From Chrysochromulina parva (taxonomy: Eukaryota > Haptophyta > Prymnesiales > Chrysochromulinaceae): a DNA stretch of 22,168 nt. Location of the stretch: NCBI GenBank assembly GCA_002887195.1, contig PJAB01000675.1, positions 1-22,168 of the forward strand. The letters are read 5' to 3'. Of this stretch, positions 1 to 7,506 are shown piece by piece. The number at the start of each line of letters is the position of its first letter. Positions within the stretch are counted from its first letter, which is position 1. The translations under genes and the position numbers were made by a program. Under the pieces are notes generated by a model. It did not search any database, had not been told where the DNA came from, and saw only the letters and a list, made by a program, of their open reading frames with translations.

Positions 1-539
1 CAAACCCACCAACAACACACACCCCGCACGTCACTCGTCAGCGCGACGACCGAAGCCGCGGCCGACTCAACAGCCGCAAGCCCGAAGCCGACCGCTCCCC
101 GCGGCCGACTCAGAAGAGGCATATTCATACCGGTAAAAAGACACCGGGGGGAGCCGGGACGCACACGGGACACGGGACAAACACGGGACACACGGACAGC
201 CGAACCATACCGGTACGAGTTAATCGTTTTGAATTTGAGCGTTTCCAAAACTCCCGGAAGGTGCCGGGTCAAACACGGGGAAAGTCACCAGGGAGGATAT
301 GTGGCGCTGCGTGAGCCGGCGCAAACACAAGTGACAAGAGTATGGACCCTTCATGATTATCGACCATGCTCACGACAACTGCAGCATGTGGTTTATGACG
401 GTGCAGTGCTGGTTCTGATGGTTGTGTCGTGTCGTCTGCGGTTCGTGAACTGTGACTGGGTGTCGTGGACCCGTGTGAGTAAGGCGTCCAGGGACTGCAT
501 GCAAGAGATTGGGCACATGCAAGCGCGCCGCTGGGCCGC
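1..539. other. Gene-free left flank, 3' side of the PDZ gene
   Basis: I see no convincing coding region here. Open frames on both strands are short, Arg/Ser/Cys-rich and without domains. The first 120 bases hold an imperfect direct repeat: GCGGCCGACTCA at 58-69 and 101-112, with CGAAGCCG at 51-58 and 83-90. The motif ATACCGGT occurs twice, near 127 and 205. The part next to 540 would be 3' untranslated or terminator sequence of the minus-strand PDZ gene, but I cannot identify a polyadenylation signal. Confidence 0.5.
153..198. repeat. ACGGGACA-type short tandem repeat
   Basis: Irregular reiteration of CACGGGAC / ACACGGGACA units in a C/A-rich stretch. It is a simple low-complexity repeat with no coding or regulatory role that I can infer. 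Confidence 0.6.
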
Positions 540-1208
540 TCAGAAGAAGCGTTTCTTCCGGGGGACACTCAGGTACATGTCGATGATGAGAGGCCGCTCG
601 GAGTTGGCAGCTGCCTGCGCGAGCCGATCCCAGAGCTGTGTCGGCCCCATCGGGGTTCCGTTGACGCCCGTCACCTCGGCATCGACGGGCACGCCCGCAA
701 GGGCTCCCGCACCTCCTGGTTCGACGCTCTTCACCAGCAGGCGCTCCTTCGCCCCCAACAACCCGCCTGAGCTTTTCCGGATCTCGAGGTTCAGCCCGAG
801 CGAGCCCGGTGCTTCGAAGACATAGGAGTGCTGCCCAGTCGGCGCTGCGGCTGCGGTTCCAGCATCAGGGGACGCGGGGAAGGCTGAACCGTCCTCGTTA
901 GGAGCGACTGGCTGACTCATCAGGCCATCACCCGTCGACGCTGATTCCGCAGGCTCTGGCACGCGTTCCTCCTCCGTGGCCCCGGGCGCCTCGTCGTCGT
1001 CCTCTGCCACTGTCTCCACAGTGGGCGCCGCCGGCGCTGTCCTCTCGGCATTGCCAAAATCGCCAAAGAGGCGCTGGGAAAGTTGGCCGAAAGCGGCGAA
1101 CAGGTCCGTATGCTGCACCTGCTGCACCTGCTGCGCCTGTTGCGCCAGTTTCTGCGGCGAGGCGACGTCGAGGTGCACTTTAGCCTTGTGGTCTCCATGA
1201 GAGTCCAT
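540..1208 (-). CDS. PDZ-domain protein, 222 aa
   Basis: Seen: the N-terminal ~50 residues are Gln-rich (QQAQQVQQVQ) and followed by an acidic, Pro/Glu/Ala-rich linker. Residues ~127-214 fit a PDZ fold: a GSLGLNLE carboxylate-binding-loop-like strand, LLVKSVEPGGAGALAGV, then AEVTGVNGTPM and a terminal strand PLIIDMYL. The chain ends in a basic KKRFF tail. The ATG at 1208 is the first start after an in-frame stop upstream. Known: PDZ domains bind C-terminal peptides of partners and scaffold complexes. Inferred: a cytosolic or nuclear scaffold, as no signal peptide or membrane segment is visible. It is divergently arranged with the IPT gene across 234 bp. The linker is too low in complexity to assign. 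The PDZ call rests on pattern only; specific function unknown. Confidence 0.72.
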   Translation of the reverse strand: MDSHGDHKAKVHLDVASPQKLAQQAQQVQQVQHTDLFAAFGQLSQRLFGDFGNAERTAPAAPTVETVAEDDDEAPGATEEERVPEPAESASTGDGLMSQPVAPNEDGSAFPASPDAGTAAAAPTGQHSYVFEAPGSLGLNLEIRKSSGGLLGAKERLLVKSVEPGGAGALAGVPVDAEVTGVNGTPMGPTQLWDRLAQAAANSERPLIIDMYLSVPRKKRFF

Positions 1209-1231
1209 GAGATTTGTCGGCTCGTCTTGAG

Positions 1232-1281
1232 ACCGTCGTGAGCGATCCAGATAATCTATTGGGGTTCAAGTCCCACCCGGT
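1232..1281 (+). other. tRNA-like fragment with perfect B-box match (possible degenerate tRNA or tRNA-derived element)
   Basis: GGTTCAAGTCC at 1263-1273 matches the RNA polymerase III B-box / T-arm consensus at every position and is followed by an acceptor-like CCCACCCGGTCA. Upstream, GACCG at ~1232 could pair with CGGTC, but the enclosed length (~52 nt) is too short for a normal tRNA. The T-stem pairs only three bases and no clean anticodon arm forms. I read it as a decayed or chance tRNA-like sequence and not as a functional tRNA gene. Confidence 0.22.
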
Positions 1282-1324
1282 CAGTGCGTGCGAGTCTATA
1301 AGGTTTTGGCAGACTTAGAACATG

Positions 1325-1350
1325 ATTCACACTATGGCGAGAGTGTGAAT
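1325..1350. promoter_or_regulatory. Perfect 9-bp inverted repeat upstream of the IPT gene
   Basis: ATTCACACT (1325-1333) and its exact reverse complement AGTGTGAAT (1342-1350) flank an 8-nt spacer. It could be a dimeric protein-binding site or an RNA hairpin in the 5' leader. The half-site TTCACACT recurs in the other two divergent promoter spacers, which favours a DNA-binding site. That role is inference. Confidence 0.5.
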
Positions 1351-1383
1351 GGTTTGAAAATAGAATCCGCGATGCCCGGGTTA

Positions 1384-1402
1384 TGCACCTATTCTCGGTG
1401 CA
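1384..1402. promoter_or_regulatory. Second inverted repeat upstream of the IPT gene
   Basis: TGCACC (1384-1389) and GGTGCA (1397-1402) are perfect 6-bp arms around a 7-nt loop, 40 bp before the IPT start codon. If transcribed this would be a small stem-loop in the 5' leader. Six-base arms are weak evidence alone. Confidence 0.3.
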
Positions 1403-1442
1403 CCACGTCATTAGTCTTCACGCCCAAGGTCTCTTTTGAAAA

Positions 1443-4400
1443 ATGCGTTCAGTGCCGTGTGCTTCATTGCTGCTGCTCGCGCTCGCGCCGCGCTCGACGG
1501 ACGCGCAAACGCGGCTGGCGGCGTTAGTTTACGATATCAAACCCGTCGGCGGGCCCGTCTTTGGCGACACCATTATAACATTGCGCGGCGTTGGCCTCGA
1601 CTTTGTCAGCTGCCAGTTCCAGCTTCCAGGCGACAACCCTCCGGCGCGCCAGACCGCCCCGTGCGTCTTCAACCCACAAGATGTGCCCCTGGGGAGCAGC
1701 TGCAAGTGCACCACGCCGCGCGCGCCGCAGTACACGACGACGATGCAAGTGTTTGACCCTTTGACGAACCAGAATAGGCCAACGCAAGTCCCCACGTCGG
1801 ACCTGCTGCACGGACCGGTGGTGGTGACCGCGGAGGGCAGTTGGGGCAGATCCTTTTCGCCCTTCGCTGTCACCTTCACCTACTACGAGCTCAATCGCGC
1901 GATCAACGTCACGGCCATCGAGCCGACTGCCGGCTCATTCTACGTCGACACGCTGGTCACGGTGCGCGGCAACGGCTTCGTCGACTACAGCGGCGGCGGC
2001 GGCGTATACTGTTCGTTTCCGGGGCCCTATTGGGATCCATTCATGCTTCCTACGAACCCAGAGTACCCGTACCAGGACTTTACGTCGCCGGCCACGATTG
2101 TGAGCACCACCGAGATCCGTTGCGTCGTGCCGCCAAAGGGCAACAACAGCGACCCCAGTCAGTGTGCCATTGAGTGCGACCGAGTGCGGCCGAGTGCGGC
2201 CGATGATTCCTGACCACCTCTGACCACCTCTGACTGCCTCTCTCGCCGCAGTTTTCGTGGAGGTGTGCTTGAGCGGCCACCCAGACAGTTCCTCCGTGCG
2301 CGGGCGGCAGCAGCATGACCACTTCTGCACGGCATCGCTCAACCGCTTCGATTACGTCGACTACGCCGATCGGTTCAACCTGACCCTCTGGAATGCGTCC
2401 GTGATCGCTGGCCCGCTCAGGGGCGGCACGGAGCTCGAGATCTACGGGAGATTCGGGTTCGTCGATTTCCTGACGCTCGCGCCCGAGTTCGCGGGGCTGC
2501 CCGATGGCGGTCAGCCCCGCTGCGTCTTTGGACATGGCCTGGGGCGCAAGGGTGGCGCGCCGCCCGACTTGGCGCTGACGAGCCCCGCCACGCTCTTCGG
2601 CGCAACGCCGCTCCAGTACCATCTGTTGACCGAGCTCGGCGACAATACGAGCGTGCGAGCGTCGCTTGGGAGGCAACGCATGTGCCTTGGGCGCGTTCTC
2701 CCCACAGTGCCCGATTCAGGCGACAATCGCAACTACTGCGGCTGCCAGTTCGCGGTGTACCCCCCTTCCACGAGCAACCAGCCCCCACCCCCGCCCATAA
2801 TACCCGCGTGCGGCTGCGGCTGCCGCCGGCTTCTGCGCCAAGATGGGGCGCCCGGGACCGCACACCAGGAGCTTGACATGTGCGTCGACCGACGGCTGAA
2901 CCGGTTCGACCCCAATACCCCATTACCGGACATTAAGTGCGGCCCACACCCGACCAAGTACCACCGGCGGATCGATGCGCAGCCCGCCACGATGGCGCGC
3001 TGCCGGGCACCGCAGGCGGTCCAGAGCGGCTTGTATGAACTCGAGTACGCTCCCGGCGGCGACGTGCGCGCGACCTCACGCAGCACGGATCAGGCGGTCA
3101 CATACACGTACTATGACGCCACGTTTGGAGGCGTGACGCCGCGCGCCACGCCACTGCAAGGCGGTACCCGCTTCCTCGTGCGTGGCAACAACTTGGGCCA
3201 GTTTGGGGTGGGCGTGCAGACCGGCGCGCTCAACATCTACGGCCAGCCGTCGCAGGTGCGCGCGTACTTTGGGTACCCCCGCTGCTTCATTGGCGGGCAT
3301 CATCGGGCAGTGGGCGCGACGCTTGAGGATTGCGATCCGCTGGTGAGTGGCTGGACGCAAGCCATCGGCGGCACCTCGGGATGCCAGGTGCTCCGGTGCC
3401 TTGCCGCGCTCCCCATGGCCGCGGTCACCCTCGCGCTCCCCCTTCTAGTCTCGCTCAACGGCCAGTTCGACTCGGCCATTTTTCTGGTGAACGTGACGTA
3501 CTTTGATCAAGACGCCGTGTACATCTCAACTGTGGCGCCGCGCGCCGCCCCCGTGACGAGTGACGTGCCCCTGCGGGTGCACGGCGCGGGCTTCATGGAC
3601 CTGGGCGATATGAAGTGCGTGCTCTCGACTACGTGGGGTGCTAACACGCCTCTCGCGGGCATGCCACGTACGATCTATGTAGACGCGAACATCTCGGCCG
3701 ACGCGCGTACGCTCATCTGCTCGCCCGACGAGACCACGCGCCGCTCCGCCCTCACCGTCAACGTCGGTATCACGCTCAACGGCGAGCTTGCCACCCTCAA
3801 GGTCGCCGAGAACCTGCCCATCTACTTTGTCGACTTGGGCAGCATCCGACTGTCCACCATCAATCCGCCTGCTGGCCCGATTCGTGGGGGCACCACGATC
3901 GTGCTCATGGCCAGCTCGTTCACCGCGCTCCAAGCGTGTGCAGGCGCCGTGTGCCCTGAGCCTCCTCTCTGCCTCATCGAGCTACGCACGCCGGGTTCGC
4001 GTCCTAACGGCAGCGCGCTCGCATACGGCGCGGCGGCACCGGCGCGCAACGTGACCGTCGTGGGCGCGGTGCGTGCGCGCCAGGGGCGTTGGGCGCTCCA
4101 CTGCGACATGCCGTCCTCAGGGCTCACGACACAGGATGCCACAGAGCTGCCTCTCGCACCCATGGCCCTCCTCGCGCGCATCCACGTCGCCTTGCTAGGC
4201 TATGTGAGCACTCGCTCCACCGTCCTCATCGATAGGCTCAACTTCACGTACTATGACGCTTCGGTGTCGCGGGTCCATCCGCGCGGCGGGCCACCAGGTG
4301 GCGGCACGGAGCTCACCGTGAACGGGCGCGCCCTGCAGGGCGTCTACCGTGGCACGCCCTTGTTTGCCGAAGGCGGTCGTCGACAGCTGCTGGCTGCCGC

Positions 4401-5314
4401 CGAGTGCATCTTCCTCGCCTCGCCACCGCCGCCCTACGGGATGCCGGTACAGGCCAACCTTCCGCTTCGCTCAGCTGCAAGTGCGGCGCCCGGCGGCGCA
4501 CTTCGGTGCGCCACGCCCGCGCTGCCCGCCCAGGAGATCGCCATCTCGCCTACCGGAGTGGTGCGCTACTTTCTCGAGGTGAGCCTCAACGGGTACGCGG
4601 ACGAGCGCACGTCCTCGACGGTGCGGCTGCCGCCCTCGTTTACGTACGTCGACGCGGTCGTCTCGCGTGTGCATCCGTTCGGCGGGCCAGTGATGGGTGG
4701 CACGATGCTCACCTTACGAGGTCGCAATCTCGGAGATTACGGCGGCCTCTCCTGCCGCTTCGCCTTCGCAACGCTCCCGAGTGTCGGGACCACCGCCGCC
4801 GCGGACGTGATCAGCAGTGCGACCGTCATCGAGAGCGGAGACGGCGCCGGCGGCCGCGCCGTACGCTGTGCGTCTCCCTCCCTCGGCGCGGCTCAGCTCG
4901 CCGTTCTCACGGGCTCGTCCCGGGGCGGCGGCGGCGGCCTGCCAGCGTCCATCGAGCTGCAGCTCACACTGAATGGCGAGCTGTCACATTCACAGTTGGT
5001 AAGCGCGCCAGCGTGCAACGCCGCCGCCGCCACGGGCGACGCGCTGTTTGCTGATGTGGCGCGCGCTACCAATGCCTCCGATGCCGCCAACGCGACCTTG
5101 CGCGCGCGATGCTGGGCGTATTTCGATCCGGGCGCGGTGAGGCTGACGGCGCTCCAGCCGCGCGGTGGGCCGCACGTCGGCGGTACGCGGCTGACCGTGC
5201 ATGGGAGTGGCTTCCATGATTTTGGAGGGCTTGGTTGCGTCTTTGGCAACGTGGGTGTCGCAGACTGGGAGGGCGCCGATGACGGTGGCGGCGACGGTGG
5301 TGACGAGGGCAGCA

Positions 5315-5359
<45 letters not shown>

Positions 5360-7134
5360 GCGAGGGAGGTGCCGTCAGCCGCGGCGATCCAGGCGCTCCG
5401 CACGGCGCTACCTTGACGCTCTTCTCGAGTGCCACACGCACCGATGCGGCCGAGGTCGTTTGCATCACGCCGCCCAACGGGGCGCTCCCTTACACGGGGC
5501 GGGTGGCCGTGCGCCTCACCCTCAATGGTGCCATTCGCGATGCGCATCTGCCGATGAATGCAACCGTGTTGATGAACGAGGATGCGCTGGCCAACGTCTC
5601 CAACGCGTTAGTGTTCACGTATTACAATGGCGCAGCGGTGTTGGCGCTCACAGCCATGCCGTCGCGCGGCGGCGCTCTCGGCTCGACGTTGCTCACGGTG
5701 GTCGGTCGGGGCTTTGTCGACTATGGCGGGCTGCGCTGCCGCTTTGGGCCGATAGGGATGCTGCCGACGACGAGCGCTACGATGCGGGTGGATGGCACGA
5801 TCGCGTGCCGTTCGCCGCCTTATGCCGTCGCGCACGCTCGCGAGCAATTGGGCACCGATTGGCAGCCGGCGCCGCAGGCTGATGCGCCGAGCGTCTCGTC
5901 GCTGACGCTGCCACAGGGTACTCCTATTTTGGGTCCAATCTCAGGCGCGTCGCCCCTGGAGCTGCCGGCGCTGCCAGCCACCCTTCCAGTCAGCGTGATC
6001 CTCAATAACCAGTCCGACGCAGGCGGCGGCGAGGCGTCCGCGGGCGGCGCCCAATTCGAATTCGGGGCTGAGCCGTGCGAGGGTCAGCGGCTCCTCATCT
6101 TTGCAAGTGGGGTGGTGGACGACGGTCTCGCTGGCGCCTCGGGCAGCTACGGCGGCGCGCCGCGTAACTGCTCGTGGCTGCTGCGCCCCGCAAGCGTGCC
6201 GCCGGGCGCGGGTTATGCCCTTGCGCTCTTTCTCACCGCCGTCGACGTGCGCCCGGGGTACGATAGCGTGCTGATCGTCGATGGCGACGGCGACGGCGGC
6301 ACGGGCAATGTGCTCCTCGCTCTGCCCGAGATACTCCCCGAGATCTCACCCGAGATGAGCATGCATGCGAGTGGAGGCGACGGCCTTGAGATACTCCCCG
6401 AGATCTCACCCGAGATGAGCATGCACACGAGCGCCAACGCGAGCGCCAACGCGAGCGCCAACGTGCACATAAACGCGAGCGCCAACGTGAGCGCCAGCGT
6501 GCAAACAAACTCGAGCGCCAACGCGAACGCCAGCGTACACACAAACGCGAGCGCCAACGTGAGCGCCAGCGTACACACAAACGCGAGCGCGACCGCGGCC
6601 ACAAATCAATCCGAGGCGGCCGAGGCGGCGGCCACAGCGGCGGGGTTGGCGTGCTCGGGTGCCCACGGCGGCGCGTGCCTTCAGAGTGTACTCGCGCCGA
6701 GCGGCGTGGCGTTCATTCAGCTCATCTCGCGCCCGCGCGCCGACGGCACGAGCAGCCGCTTGACGCTCACGTACGTTCTCGTCGGTCCGCCGAGTACGCC
6801 CGACCATCCAGCCAGCGTACGGCTGCAGGTGGAGCAATACGCGGCAGATGACCCGAGTCTGCTTGCCCATGAGCCACTCGCTGTGCGACGCGCGCGCGCG
6901 TGGAGCGTGCCCGCCACGGACGTCGACGCTGCCAGCCAAGACGATGGCAGTGCGAGCGGCGAGGGTGGCGCTGATGGCGCCGCTCGCCAATGGCCCGGCC
7001 AGCCTTGGGAGTGGGCACGCAGCCGCTCGGCGGCGCGCGTGGCGCCGCGCTCGCGCACGTTCGCCCAGGGGCGAGCCGGAGGAGGAGGAGGAGCCAGCCG
7101 CCCAGAGGCAGGCGCAATTCGACGAGCGCTATAA
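1443..7134 (+). CDS. Secreted multi-IPT/TIG plus CUB domain protein, 1865 aa, two exons (1443-2157, 2252-7134)
   Basis: Residues 1-21 form a signal peptide (hydrophobic LLLLALA, likely cleavage after TDA). About ten IPT/TIG-like repeats follow, each with a P-x-GG-P-x-x-GGT strand turn, a G-x-GF/NL-x-DYGG element, cysteines, and a final SLNG...FTYYD strand; rough starts are 30, 166, 266, 532, 662, 770, 911, 1043, 1202 and 1369. From Cys1514 to ~1750 is a CUB-like domain (NCSWLLRP, GYDSVLIVDGD, then CLQSVLAPSG and LTLTYVLV). It is split by a ~105-residue insert of a 20-residue repeat and N-glycosylation sequons. Known: IPT domains in plexins, MET and fibrocystin are extracellular Ig-like folds. 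Inferred: a secreted or surface adhesion/receptor-like glycoprotein; no transmembrane segment or GPI signal is visible at the Ala/Gly/Arg-rich C-terminus. Repeat 9 holds a Gly run (~1260). The start has A at -3. The stop lies in a tandem repeat. Confidence 0.82.
2158..2251 (+). other. Spliceosomal GT-AG intron in the IPT gene (94 bp)
   Basis: The exon 1 frame would end at a TGA (2211-2213), while the IPT pattern continues downstream in another frame. Splicing GTCAGT at 2158 to CTCTCGCCGCAG ending at 2251 restores the frame through a split Ile codon and gives NNSDP-I-FVEVCLSG, which fits the closing strand of the second IPT repeat. The intron holds repeated CTGACCACCT branch-point-like sequences and a duplicated CGAGTGCGGC. 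Confidence 0.8.
5315..5355 (+). repeat. GGC triplet run encoding poly-glycine
   Basis: An uninterrupted (GGC)n microsatellite inside the IPT gene, encoding a run of about 13 glycines within a loop of the ninth IPT repeat. It probably varies in length between strains. Confidence 0.85.
6320..6426 (+). repeat. 60-bp dispersed repeat, in-frame copy inside the CUB domain
   Basis: One partial unit (6320-6366) and one nearly full unit (6367-6426) with 60-bp period encode the 20-residue unit EILPEISPEMSMHASGGDGL, so the array keeps the reading frame. The same nucleotide unit occurs at 13444-13585 outside any gene, and the part at 6320-6348 matches the reverse complement of the repeat at 7103-7201 with one indel. 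This appears to be a recent insertion between CUB strands. Confidence 0.85.
6427..6600 (+). repeat. Degenerate tandem repeat encoding an Asn-Ala-Ser sequon array
   Basis: Reiterated CGAGCGCCAAC / GTACACACAAACGCGAGC units encode an Asn/Ala/Ser/Val-rich stretch with ten N-x-S sequons in about 60 residues. It directly follows the 60-bp repeats inside the CUB domain. For a secreted protein this would be a heavily N-glycosylated, probably disordered loop. Confidence 0.75.
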
Positions 7135-7201
7135 CCGATGAGATCTCGGGGAGTATCTCCGGGCAGAGGCAGGCGAAATTCGACGAGCGCCATAGCCGAT
7201 G
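7103..7201. repeat. 61-bp tandem repeat straddling the IPT gene stop codon
   Basis: CAGAGGCAGGCG starts at 7103 and again at 7164, giving a 61-bp period over about 1.6 copies. The IPT gene's TAA (7132-7134) lies in the first copy, so the last residues (AIRRAL) are repeat-encoded. Positions 7139-7159 are the exact reverse complement of the 21-bp core of the 60-bp repeat at 6328-6348. Confidence 0.8.
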
Positions 7202-7506
7202 TGGTGAACAGCCGCCCAGCGACACGCGATAGAGATAGGGACCTAGGTTCGGTAGAATTTTTAGAAGAGGTAAGGTACTAGTCTACGGTTTCATATAGTT
7301 CTTAGTTGGAGGCGACAGGTCGGTTTATACGCTCGGCGTAGTCCGTAGACGGTGAAGAGTATTCGTGATTTGTGTTTAGCGTTAAGTGGTTACGGCCTTT
7401 TTTCATGCCTTTTTTCCGGAGCTCGGAGGGGAGCGGTTATAACGCACTCACTAGCGCAACTTTCATGACGCCCCTGCCGACTGCCGGGTGTCGGTCTGTG
7501 TGACTG
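7135..7506. other. Convergent 3' spacer between IPT and EF-hand genes
   Basis: After the 61-bp repeat ends at ~7201 this stretch is richer in A/T than the genes and has no supported ORF. It holds GCCTTTTTTC twice (7395-7404 and 7407-7416), T-runs between two facing gene ends. They may belong to 3' end formation. No canonical AATAAA was found. Confidence 0.5.

Larger units (their letters stand above)
1209..1442. promoter_or_regulatory. Shared divergent promoter region, PDZ gene / IPT gene
   Basis: This 234-bp spacer separates two start codons facing away from each other, so it should hold 5' elements for both genes. It is less GC-rich than the genes. It contains a TATAAG at 1297-1302, the octamer TTCACACT at 1326-1333, two hairpins (listed separately), and a tRNA-like B-box motif at 1263-1273. 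The TATA-like motif is ~140 bp from the IPT start, so its role is uncertain. Confidence 0.5.

Noticed and set aside
229..825. Plus-strand open frame of 198 residues at the left end
   Set aside because: Its second half is antisense to the PDZ domain coding region and the rest is Arg/Ser/Cys-rich without motif.
1232..1340. Circularly permuted tRNA gene, as known in some algae
   Set aside because: No 5' half with a TGACCGG-like acceptor strand follows the 3'-half-like sequence.
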